From Paraburkholderia sp. ZP32-5 (lineage in GTDB: Bacteria > Pseudomonadota > Gammaproteobacteria > Burkholderiales > Burkholderiaceae), in assembly GCF_021390495.1 (NCBI RefSeq), contig NZ_JAJEJP010000001.1:1488001-1552000 (forward strand): a DNA stretch of 64,000 nt. The letters run 5' to 3'. The notes beneath the pieces were generated by a model that had not been told where the DNA came from, ran no database searches, and was given only the letters and a program-made list of their open reading frames with translations. The position numbers and the translations under genes were made by a program. The stretch's first letter is position 1, and the number at the start of each line of letters is the position of its first letter. This document shows, piece after piece, positions 18,443 through 26,393 of this stretch.

Positions 18443-19360
18443 ATGCTGTCGGAAGACGAACTGGCGCTGCTCGACGCGATCCGCGCGACGGGCAGCCTGT
18501 CGCGCGCGGCTGCGCGGCTCGGCAAGGCGCCATCGACGGTATCGCACGCGGCGCGCCAACTGGAAGCGCGCTTCGACGCGCTGCTGTTCGACCGGCGCCG
18601 CTACCGTCTGCAACTGACGCCGGCCGGCCAGTTGCTCGCGGACGAAGCCACGCGGCTGATGCTCGACATGGCGCGCATGACGCAGCGCGTGAAGCAGATC
18701 GCGAGCGGCTGGGAGGACCGGCTGTGGATCGTCAGCGATGAAATCATCGAATTCGACTTGCTGATGCCGGTGGTGCGCGCGTTCGACGAACTCGGCTCGG
18801 GCGTGCGACTGCGCTTCACGCACGAGGTGCTCGGCGGCACGTGGGAGGCGTTGCGCGACGGCCGCGCGGATCTGATCGTCGGCGCGACCAACGAACCGCC
18901 GGCGATTGCCGGCCTGCGCTGGTTCGAGCTTGGCGTGATGGAGTGGGTGTTCGCGGTGTCGCCGCGTCATCCGCTTGCCGCTGTCGACGGACCGCTCAGC
19001 CGTGAGCGGATTCGCGAGCATCGCGCGGTTGTGGTCGCGGATTCGTCGCGCGCAAGCGCAGGCCGCGCGTATGGCGTGCTCGGCGGGCAGGCGTCGCTCG
19101 CGGTGCCGAGCATGCGGGCGAAGATTCTTGCGCAGACAGACGCGCTCGGCGTCGGCTGGCTGCCGCGCGAGCGCGTCGCGTCGTTATTGAAGCGCGGCGA
19201 GTTGATCGAAAAAGAGACCGCCGATCCGCGTGAGCCGAACGTGCTGTACGTCGCGTGGCGCGGCGATCACGAAGGGCGCGCGCTCGGCTGGTGGCTCGAT
19301 CAGTTGCGGCAGCCGCGCCTCGCCGAACGTCTGGTGCGCGGGCTCGATCTGGTGAGCTAG
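18443..19360 (+). CDS. LysR-family transcriptional regulator
   Basis: 305 residues from ATG 18443 (GAGGGA upstream). Winged HTH at the N-terminus (LDAIRATGSLSRAAARLGKA, STVSHAARQLEARFDALLF) and a substrate-binding domain (LWIVSDEIIEFDLLMPVVRA). It lies 168 bases after the aldo/keto reductase in the same direction; the target is not evident, as no divergent partner exists. Confidence 0.9.
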   Translation: MLSEDELALLDAIRATGSLSRAAARLGKAPSTVSHAARQLEARFDALLFDRRRYRLQLTPAGQLLADEATRLMLDMARMTQRVKQIASGWEDRLWIVSDEIIEFDLLMPVVRAFDELGSGVRLRFTHEVLGGTWEALRDGRADLIVGATNEPPAIAGLRWFELGVMEWVFAVSPRHPLAAVDGPLSRERIREHRAVVVADSSRASAGRAYGVLGGQASLAVPSMRAKILAQTDALGVGWLPRERVASLLKRGELIEKETADPREPNVLYVAWRGDHEGRALGWWLDQLRQPRLAERLVRGLDLVS

Positions 19361-19386
19361 GTTCGCGAGGCGCGAGGCCGGCGCGC

Positions 19387-20325
19387 TCATCGCGAACGCG
19401 CTTTCGACGACTTCGCGGACAGCCCATGCGGCACTTTCTGCGCAGCCGCTCCAGCGTCGCGCAGATACTCGACAAACCGCTCCGCCACCGGCTCCGCATC
19501 TCCCGCGCGCCGCAACAGCAGTACCTCCGACAGCAATTTCTCCCCGAGCAGCGGCACAAAGCACACGCGCGGATCGTGTAGCTGCCGCAGCGTATAAGGC
19601 ACTAGCGCGACGCCCATGCCGAAGCCGACCATCGTGACGACGGTCTGCCACAGCCGCGCCTCGTGACGGATCTGCGGACTGAAGCCGGCGCCGACGCACT
19701 GCGCGATGATCAGATCGTGATAATGCGGCGACACGGTGCGCGGAAACAGAATGAATGGCGCCTCCGCGAGTGCGCGCAGATCGACCTTGCGCTTGCGCGC
19801 GAGCGGATGATCGACCGGCAGGCAGCACAGGAACGGCTCGGAAAATACCGTCGTCGACGTCACGTCCGACGGAAAATTACCCCAATGCGCGTAGCCCATA
19901 TCGATCTGCATGCGCTGGATCGCATGCACCTGTTCGCTCGTATTCATCTCCTTCAGCACGATTTCGACGCCCGGATGATCGGCCTCGAAACGGCTCACGG
20001 CCTGCGGCATGCCGCGGTACAGCATCGAGTTCACGAAGCCGATCCGCAGACGGCCCGCGAGGCCATGCGCGGAGCGCACCGTAATGCGCTCGGCCTCGCT
20101 TGCCTGCAGCAGCAGACGGTGCGCCTCGCCGAGCAACACCTGACCCGCGTTGGTCAACGCGACCGACTTGTTCGTGCGCGCGAGCAACTGCACGCCCAGT
20201 CGCTCCTCGAACTTGCGGATGTCGAAACTGAGCGCCGGCTGCGAAATAAACAGACGTTTCGCCGCGCGGCCGAAATGCAGCTCTTCGGCGACCGCCACGA
20301 AATAGCGCAATTGCTTCAGATCCAT
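19387..20325 (-). CDS. LysR-family regulator of the acyl-CoA/CoA-transferase cluster
   Basis: 312 residues from ATG 20325, which has GGAG upstream; a second ATG at 20337 is just before it. HTH: YFVAVAEELHFGRAAKRLFI, then QPALSFDIRKFEERLG, of the CatR/BenM-like type. It is divergent from the acyl-CoA dehydrogenase gene and shares with it an intergenic region holding an inverted repeat of T-N11-A type. It most likely activates the 20437-26037 cluster in response to a pathway metabolite. Confidence 0.9.
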   Translation of the reverse strand: MDLKQLRYFVAVAEELHFGRAAKRLFISQPALSFDIRKFEERLGVQLLARTNKSVALTNAGQVLLGEAHRLLLQASEAERITVRSAHGLAGRLRIGFVNSMLYRGMPQAVSRFEADHPGVEIVLKEMNTSEQVHAIQRMQIDMGYAHWGNFPSDVTSTTVFSEPFLCCLPVDHPLARKRKVDLRALAEAPFILFPRTVSPHYHDLIIAQCVGAGFSPQIRHEARLWQTVVTMVGFGMGVALVPYTLRQLHDPRVCFVPLLGEKLLSEVLLLRRAGDAEPVAERFVEYLRDAGAAAQKVPHGLSAKSSKARSR

Positions 20326-20346
20326 CGTCGTCTCCATTGTTGTTAT

Positions 20347-20365
20347 CGATAATTTCTGTTTATCG
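20347..20365. promoter_or_regulatory. Likely LysR-type operator
   Basis: CGATAA-N7-TTATCG, a perfect 6-bp inverted repeat containing a T-N11-A core, overlaps the palindrome TTATCGATAA (20343-20352). It lies between the divergent LysR gene and the acyl-CoA dehydrogenase gene, about 70 bases before the latter's start, the usual place for a LysR recognition site. Confidence 0.6.
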
Positions 20366-20436
20366 TACCGGACATAAGTTGTATTAGACGATTATCAAAC
20401 CCGCTTCTATGCTGCTTTCCACAATAGGAGACACGC

Positions 20437-22203
20437 ATGAGCGAAATCGTCGAGCAGCCGGCCACCGGCGCGTCCAACATTCCCGATAGCCGCGGCATCA
20501 ACTTCTTTTCCAGCGATCCCGATCTGGCGCGCCTGCTGAGGCTGCATCTCGGCGACGCGCTTTACGGCGAACTCGAAAGCCAGTTCGTCTCGCTCGGTCA
20601 GCGCGCCTCCGACGAACTCGACCTGTGGGCGCTGTCCGCGGATAAAAACCCGCCCGTACTGCACCACCGCACGCGCCGCGGCGAAGCGCTGCAAAGCATC
20701 GACAAGCATCCCGACTACATCGCGCTCGAACGCGTCGCCTATGCCGAGCTGGGTCTCGCATCGATGAGCCACGACACGCGCGACGGTAAAAAAACGCCGC
20801 CGCCGCTCGTCAAATACGCGCTGACGTTCCTGTTCGTGCAGGCCGAATTCGGCCTGTGCTGTCCGGTCAGCATGACCGATTCTCTAACCCGCACATTGCG
20901 CAAGTTCGGCGCGCCGGAACTGGTCGCGCGGTTCCTGCCGATGCTCGCGTCGCGCGATTTCGACACGCTGTACCAGGGCGCGATGTTCATGACCGAGCAG
21001 GCGGCGGGCTCCGACGTCGCGCGCATCGCGACCCGCGCGGTGCGCGAAAGCGCAGCGAACGGTGAACAACAGTGGCGGCTATACGGCGACAAATGGTTCT
21101 GCTCGAATGCCGATGCCGATCTCGCGATGGTGCTCGCGCGGCCCGACGACGCGCCCGACGGCATCAACGGCCTCGGGCTGTTCCTGTTGCCGAAGACGCT
21201 GCCGGACGGCTCGCGCAACCATTACCGGATCGTGCGTCTGAAGGACAAGCTCGGCAGCCGCTCGATGGCAAGCGGCGAGATCGTGCTCGAAGGCGCGCTC
21301 GCGTATCTGATCGGCGAAGTGGGGCGCGGTTTTCATCAGATGGCCGACATGATCAACATGTCGCGCTTGTCGAACGGCGTGCGCGCGGCGGGCCTGATGC
21401 GCCGCGCGCTGACCGAGGCGTTGCATATCGCGCGCCATCGCGATGCGTTCGGCCGCAAGCTGATCACGATGCCGCTGATGCAGCGCCAGTTGATCAAGAT
21501 GATGCTGCCTACCGAACAGGCGCGTTCGATGTTCATGCGTATCGCGCTGCTGCTGCCACAGGCCGATGCGGGAGATCGCCATGCCGCGAAGTGCGTGCGC
21601 ATCCTCACGCCGCTGATCAAGTTCCGCGCATGCCGCGACGCGCGGCGCGTGACCGGCGATGCGATGGAAGTGCGCGGCGGCACCGGCTATATCGAGGAAT
21701 GGAGCGACGCGCGGCTGGTGCGCGACGCGCATCTCGGCTCGATCTGGGAGGGCACCAGCAATATCGTCGCGCTCGATATCGCGCGGGCCGCGAAGCGCGA
21801 CGGTGCGCTCGAACCTTTGCGCACGTATCTGCAGGATCTGCTCGGCGCGGCCAGCTTGCCCGACGCGAGCCTCGCGTTGCTGCGCCGGAGCGTCACGCGT
21901 GCGTGCGACATGCTCGCCGGCGTCGCCGATTCGGGCCGTGACGAATCGGTTCGCCAGGCCGGCTCCGCGCTGTATCACGCGACCACCGCGGTACTGATGG
22001 CCTGTGAAGGCGCGCGCCTCGGGCCCGATTACCGTCGTCTCGCGCTCGCGCATCTGCTGGTGCGGCACAAGCTGATGCCGCTTGATCCGCTCGAATTGCG
22101 CGGCGCGCAGGACGAAGCCGCGGTGATCGACGCGCTCGTCAACGATCGCCCGGTCACGCTCGAACAGGCGCTGCAAGTGCTGCCGCAAGGCGGTATGCAA
22201 TGA
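20437..22203 (+). CDS. Acyl-CoA dehydrogenase, AidB-like long form
   Basis: 588 residues, longer than classical ~390-residue acyl-CoA dehydrogenases and similar to the AidB-like group. FAD-enzyme markers: FMTEQAAGSDVARIATRAV, then GDKWFCSNADADLAMVLARP, and near the end of the core VRGGTGYIEEWSDARLVRDA with IWEGTSNIVALDIARA. A C-terminal helical extension of ~120 residues follows. AGGAG precedes the ATG. The last four bases overlap the CoA-transferase start (ATGA), so the two are coupled. Confidence 0.92.
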   Translation: MSEIVEQPATGASNIPDSRGINFFSSDPDLARLLRLHLGDALYGELESQFVSLGQRASDELDLWALSADKNPPVLHHRTRRGEALQSIDKHPDYIALERVAYAELGLASMSHDTRDGKKTPPPLVKYALTFLFVQAEFGLCCPVSMTDSLTRTLRKFGAPELVARFLPMLASRDFDTLYQGAMFMTEQAAGSDVARIATRAVRESAANGEQQWRLYGDKWFCSNADADLAMVLARPDDAPDGINGLGLFLLPKTLPDGSRNHYRIVRLKDKLGSRSMASGEIVLEGALAYLIGEVGRGFHQMADMINMSRLSNGVRAAGLMRRALTEALHIARHRDAFGRKLITMPLMQRQLIKMMLPTEQARSMFMRIALLLPQADAGDRHAAKCVRILTPLIKFRACRDARRVTGDAMEVRGGTGYIEEWSDARLVRDAHLGSIWEGTSNIVALDIARAAKRDGALEPLRTYLQDLLGAASLPDASLALLRRSVTRACDMLAGVADSGRDESVRQAGSALYHATTAVLMACEGARLGPDYRRLALAHLLVRHKLMPLDPLELRGAQDEAAVIDALVNDRPVTLEQALQVLPQGGMQ

Positions 22204-23483
22204 GCGCCGCCACGACACCGGATCAGCACGGTATGCATGACATGAACAACTGCCACGGCGCGCTGCAAGGCATCAAGGTCGTCGACCTGAGCCGCGTGCT
22301 CGGCGGTCCGTACTGCACGCAGGCACTCGCCGATCACGGCGCGCAGGTGATCAAGCTCGAACCGCCCGACGGCGACGAAACGCGTGGCTGGGGGCCGCCG
22401 TTTTTCGGCGATAGCGCGTGGTATTTCGCGGGCGTGAACCGCAACAAGCAGGGCATCGCGGTCGATCTGTCGTGCGACGAAGGCCGCGCGATTCTGTGGA
22501 AGCTGCTCGAAGACGCGGACGTGCTGGTCGAAAACTTCAAGCCCGGCACGCTCGCGCGGTGGGGCATGGATTACGAACGCGTGCTGCGCGAGCGTTTTCC
22601 GAAGCTGATCCATTGCGCGGTATCGGGCTTCGGCGCCGATGGTCCGCTCGGCGGGCTGCCCGGCTACGACGCCGCGATCCAGGCGATGACCGGGCTAATG
22701 AGCGTGAACGGCGAGCACGACGGCCCCGCGACGCGCGTTGGCCTGCCGGTCGTCGATATGGTCACCGGTCTGAATGCGCTCGCCGGCATCCTGCTCGCGC
22801 TCGCCGAGCGCGAAAAGAGCGGGCGCGGCCAGTCGATCGATATCGCGCTGTACGACTGCGGCGTGTCGCTGCTGCATCCGCATCTGCCGAACTATTTCGG
22901 CTCGGGCCGCACGCCGCGGCGCACCGGCAACGCGCATCCGAACATCACGCCCTACGACAGCTACCGCACCGCGACCGAACCGATCTTTCTCGCGGTCGGC
23001 AACGACCGGCAGTTCGCGAAGCTGTGCGCGCATCTCGGCGCGCCCGAACTCGCCGGCGATCCGCGTTTCGCCGACAACCGTAGCCGCTGCGCGCATCGCG
23101 AACCGCTGAAGGCGGCGCTCGAAACGCTGCTGGCGAAACACGACTGCGAACCGCTCGCGCAGGCGCTGATCCGGCTCGGCGTACCGTGCGGGCCGGTGCA
23201 AACCGTCGACGTGGTCGCGAGGCATCCGCATACGCTGCATCGCCGCATGGTGATCGAGCTGGGCGAGTACCGCGGCACCGCGTCGCCGATCAAGCTGTCG
23301 CGCACGCCGGCCACCTACCGCAGCGCACCGCCGACGCTCGGCGCCGACACGCGCGACGTGCTGGACGCGCTCGGCATCGACGCGGAGACGCAGCAGCGTC
23401 TGTTTGAAGCAGGGGTATTGAAGTCTGCCGCGGCAACTAGCGCCGAGGCGGACGCTGACGTGGACGCCGACGCCGCGGCGTAG
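22200..23483 (+). CDS. CaiB/BaiF family (class III) CoA-transferase
   Basis: 427 residues. N-terminal GIKVVDLSRVLGGPYCTQALADHGAQVIKLE region with AWYFAGVNRNKQGIAVDL, and the catalytic Asp in GLPGYDAAIQAMTG (about Asp157). These enzymes transfer CoA between organic acids. Its start overlaps the acyl-CoA dehydrogenase stop, implying activation of an acid to its CoA ester, then oxidation. Alternative in-frame ATGs at 22233 and 22242 would trim the poorly conserved N-terminus. The last ~20 residues are Ala/Asp-rich. Confidence 0.92.
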   Translation: MSAATTPDQHGMHDMNNCHGALQGIKVVDLSRVLGGPYCTQALADHGAQVIKLEPPDGDETRGWGPPFFGDSAWYFAGVNRNKQGIAVDLSCDEGRAILWKLLEDADVLVENFKPGTLARWGMDYERVLRERFPKLIHCAVSGFGADGPLGGLPGYDAAIQAMTGLMSVNGEHDGPATRVGLPVVDMVTGLNALAGILLALAEREKSGRGQSIDIALYDCGVSLLHPHLPNYFGSGRTPRRTGNAHPNITPYDSYRTATEPIFLAVGNDRQFAKLCAHLGAPELAGDPRFADNRSRCAHREPLKAALETLLAKHDCEPLAQALIRLGVPCGPVQTVDVVARHPHTLHRRMVIELGEYRGTASPIKLSRTPATYRSAPPTLGADTRDVLDALGIDAETQQRLFEAGVLKSAAATSAEADADVDADAAA

Positions 23484-23606
23484 GCACCCGGCAGCTAACG
23501 CCTCGCGGCAGCCAGCGAGGCAGTTTTCCGGCGACGGCACGTAGAAGCCGCGCTATCCAGAAGCAAGGCCCAGCCATCATGTTGCATGGCGGCGGGTCGA
23601 TGCTTG

Positions 23607-23699
23607 GCATGGAACCGGAGCGGGAGCTTTGCATGGGACCGGAGTAGGCGCTAAAGCGCCAACTCCGGATCGACAGCTCAAGCGCCAACTCCGGATCGA
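23607..23699 (+). repeat. Cluster of short direct repeats before the MHS transporter gene
   Basis: A GCATGGRACCGGAG unit occurs at 23607-23620 and 23631-23644 (24-base period). AAGCGCCAACTCCGGATCGA occurs identically at 23654-23673 and 23680-23699 (26-base period). Between them is the palindrome GGCGCTAAAGCGCC (23647-23660). The array ends just before the ribosome site of the next gene. It could be an intergenic repeat element or a leader/operator structure. Confidence 0.75.
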
Positions 23700-23715
23700 A
23701 ACAGGAGACATCGAT

Positions 23716-25065
23716 ATGCATCGCGAGCCACACGAGCATGCCGCCGAGCGGCAACCCTCGACACAACCTTCGGCGCAACCCAGGCGCGCGGCCGCCGCCG
23801 CGTTTGTCGGCACCACGATCGAGTGGTACGACTTTTACATCTACGCAACCGCGTCCGCACTGATCTTCGGCAAGCTGTTCTTTCCGGGCAGCGATCCGTT
23901 CTTCGCGACACTCGCATCGTTCGGCACGTTCGCGGTCGGCTTCTTCGCGCGACCGTTCGGCGGCCTCGTGTTTGGCCACCTCGGCGATCGTATCGGCCGC
24001 AAGAAGGCGCTGGTCGCGACGCTCGCGATCATGGGCGTCGGCACGGTCGGCATCGGCTTTCTGCCGACCTATGCGAGCGCTGGCGTGATGGCGCCGGTGC
24101 TGCTGGTGCTGCTGCGCGTCGCGCAGGGCATCGCGATCGGCGGCGAGTGGGGCGGCGCGGTGCTGATGGCGAGCGAGCACGCGCCAAAGAACCAGCGCAC
24201 GTTCTTCGCGTCGTTCGCGCAGCTCGGCAGTCCGGCGGGTCTGATTCTGTCGCTGCTGGCGTTTCGCGCGGTCGCGTCGATGGACAAGGACGCGTTTCTC
24301 GACTGGGGCTGGCGTCTGCCGTTTCTCGCCAGCGCGGTGCTGCTGGTGGTCGGGCTGCTGATCCGCGCGGGCGTCGGCGAATCGCCGGAATTCAACACGC
24401 TGAAGGAACAGCGCCGCGTCGCCACGTTGCCGATCGCCGAAGTGCTGCGCGACGCGTGGCGCACCGTGCTGCTGTGCCTCGGCGCGAACGTGATCGGCGT
24501 GGCTGGGGCGTGGTTCGTCAACACCTTCATGCTCAATTACACGACGCAGACGCTCGGCCTCGACCGTTCGCTGATTCTCGATTGCCTGTTCATCGTCGCG
24601 TTCATCCAGCTGTTCACGCAGCTCGGCTCGGGCTGGTTCGCGCAGCGCATCGGCACCGGACGCTTCCTGAAGGGCGCGGCGGCGCTGGCGATGCTGTCGC
24701 CGTATCCGATGTTCGCGCTGGTCTCGACCGGGCAGCCGGTGGCGATCGTCGTCGGTATCGCGCTCGCGGTGATGTGCATGTCGAGTTCGTATGCGGTGAT
24801 GGCGGGCTTCATGTCGACCGCGTTCCCGGTGCGCACCCGTTATTCGGCGATTTCGCTGTCGTACCAGGTGTGCGCGGCGCTGGCGGGCGGTTTGACGCCG
24901 CTGATCGGCACGTTGCTCGCGCATCGGTATCCGGGCGCGTGGTGGCCGCTGGCGGTGTTCTATACGTGTCTCGCCGGGGTGTCGCTGGTGTGTATCGGCA
25001 CGCTCGAACGCCGCAAGCGCGAGCAGGCGGCAGGGGTGACCGAAGCTGAGGCCGAGGCGGCGTGA
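23716..25065 (+). CDS. MHS-family MFS transporter (metabolite:H+ symporter)
   Basis: 449 residues from ATG 23716 (AGGAG, eight-base spacer); the 23629 frame start lies in the repeats. Twelve membrane segments with family markers GTTIEWYDFYIYATASAL at the first helix, the loop motif GHLGDRIGRKKALV, and GGEWGGAVLMASEHAP. These transporters take up organic acids such as dicarboxylates, aromatic acids or betaines. Its place after the CoA-transferase suggests it imports the pathway substrate. Confidence 0.93.
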   Translation: MHREPHEHAAERQPSTQPSAQPRRAAAAAFVGTTIEWYDFYIYATASALIFGKLFFPGSDPFFATLASFGTFAVGFFARPFGGLVFGHLGDRIGRKKALVATLAIMGVGTVGIGFLPTYASAGVMAPVLLVLLRVAQGIAIGGEWGGAVLMASEHAPKNQRTFFASFAQLGSPAGLILSLLAFRAVASMDKDAFLDWGWRLPFLASAVLLVVGLLIRAGVGESPEFNTLKEQRRVATLPIAEVLRDAWRTVLLCLGANVIGVAGAWFVNTFMLNYTTQTLGLDRSLILDCLFIVAFIQLFTQLGSGWFAQRIGTGRFLKGAAALAMLSPYPMFALVSTGQPVAIVVGIALAVMCMSSSYAVMAGFMSTAFPVRTRYSAISLSYQVCAALAGGLTPLIGTLLAHRYPGAWWPLAVFYTCLAGVSLVCIGTLERRKREQAAGVTEAEAEAA

Positions 25066-25204
25066 GCGACGGCGGCGGGTCCCGGCCACCGCCTGCAAAT
25101 GTCCACACAAACACACAAATGCACCCACGCAAAGTGACGCTTTTTCGTGGTTAACCCCACGACATACGTGCGTCACATGATGTCATCCTCAAGCGCGCGT
25201 AGAG

Positions 25205-25222
25205 CCGCCCGTGAGCGGGCGG
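25205..25222 (+). other. GC hairpin in the racemase-like gene leader
   Basis: CCGCCCG / CGGGCGG, a perfect 7-bp stem with a TGAG loop, about 30 bases before the start codon at 25252. No T tract follows, so it is not a typical terminator; it may limit read-through or affect translation. Confidence 0.4.
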
Positions 25223-25251
25223 AACAACAAGACGATGGGGGAGACATCAAC

Positions 25252-26037
25252 ATGAACCGATTTCGATCGCTGGGCGTGGCGACGGGCGCGGCACAGTTCG
25301 CGAGCGCCGACATCCTCAGCCGGATGAGCACGGCCTCGCGCCGGCCCGGCGCCGCGCGTCCGTTCGATCTGATTCTCGAGCCGCGCGCGTGGCAAGGGCC
25401 GACGGTGCCGGACGCCACCGATCCGCGCTTCAAGAGCCACGTCTTCGACACGATCCGCGCATTCGAAAAGCGTGGTGTCGATGCGATCGTGCTGCCGTGC
25501 TTTCTGAGCCACACCTTCATCGACGAACTCGCGGCCAAGGTCGCCGTGCCGGTCGCCAACATCATGACCGCGTTGTCCGCGCACGTGCGGCACACGTATC
25601 CGTCGGCACGGCGCATTGGCGTGCTGACGTCGGCGGCGCTGCGCGAGAACCGGCTGTTCGAGCGCTACTTCGACGCCGGTGCGTTCGACGTGTGCCACCC
25701 GCGTAACGACACCGGTTTCGACTGCGTGACGAGCGCGGTCTACGGCGACGAGGGCATCAGGAACGGCCGTCTGTTTGGCCGGCAGCTCGAATTGCTGCGC
25801 GCGGCCTGCGCGGATCTGGTCGCGCAGGGCGTCGACGTGATCGTGCCGGGGCTCGCTGAGATCGGTCTGGTGCTGCCCGCGCTCGGGCGCATCGAGGTGC
25901 CGCTGGTCGACGCGAACCAGGTGTACGCGCGCTACGTCGCGACGGCCCAGTACACACAGCCGGAAAAGCCTGCGGAGTGCACGGCGGCGCCGGTCGCGGG
26001 GCGCTGGCGCGAGAAGAGCGCGGCCGGCCAGGTTTAG
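25252..26037 (+). CDS. Aspartate/glutamate racemase-like protein lacking the second catalytic Cys
   Basis: 261 residues from ATG 25252 (GGGGAG upstream). The fold of Asp/Glu/hydantoin racemases is visible: IVLPCFLSHTFIDEL carries the first cysteine, then PVANIMTALSAHVRHTYP and RRIGVLTSAALRENRLFERY. The second catalytic motif, normally G-C-T-E, reads VPGLAEIGLVLPAL here, so that cysteine is replaced by Leu. A one-base racemase, lyase or decarboxylase-type activity (arylmalonate decarboxylase relatives use one Cys) is possible. It closes the 20437-26037 cluster. Confidence 0.85.
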   Translation: MNRFRSLGVATGAAQFASADILSRMSTASRRPGAARPFDLILEPRAWQGPTVPDATDPRFKSHVFDTIRAFEKRGVDAIVLPCFLSHTFIDELAAKVAVPVANIMTALSAHVRHTYPSARRIGVLTSAALRENRLFERYFDAGAFDVCHPRNDTGFDCVTSAVYGDEGIRNGRLFGRQLELLRAACADLVAQGVDVIVPGLAEIGLVLPALGRIEVPLVDANQVYARYVATAQYTQPEKPAECTAAPVAGRWREKSAAGQV

Positions 26038-26393
26038 GGGCAGGGCCGGTTGCGCTTTTTCGTAGTCGCTGTTGCTTACTTCAAGTTCTGGCGCCGCCGC
26101 ACCACATGCGGCGCCCAGCCTTCGCCACGGCCATTTGCCGATACGGTTTCGACTGCTCGGCCTGCCGGCGTCATGGAAAACTGTATAAACATACAGTATA
26201 GTATCCCGTTGCAACCAGGTATCCGGCGCATCACGCGGCTTTCCAGCTAGTCCGAACTCGGGCCCAATCCAGGCTCGATTCAGGCTGATGATTCATGCGG
26301 ACTTCCGGCCCTTTTCAAAGCCGCGAGGAAGCATCGCCCATGCGCCCGTCCGCGTTGCACGGAACTTGCGCGGTCGCGAGCCGGCCGTGAGAG
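26038..26393. other. Intergenic region upstream of the fused uvrA
   Basis: 356 bases with no credible gene on either strand; a LexA-type box lies at 26181-26196. If that box marks the promoter, the uvrA transcript has a leader of about 180 bases. Confidence 0.6.
26181..26196. promoter_or_regulatory. LexA (SOS) box
   Basis: CTGTATAAACATACAG matches the CTGT-N8-ACAG consensus of the E. coli/betaproteobacterial LexA operator, extended to ACTGT...ACAGT by the next bases. It lies about 200 bases before the fused uvrA start with no other gene between, so SOS control of that gene is the natural reading. Confidence 0.8.
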
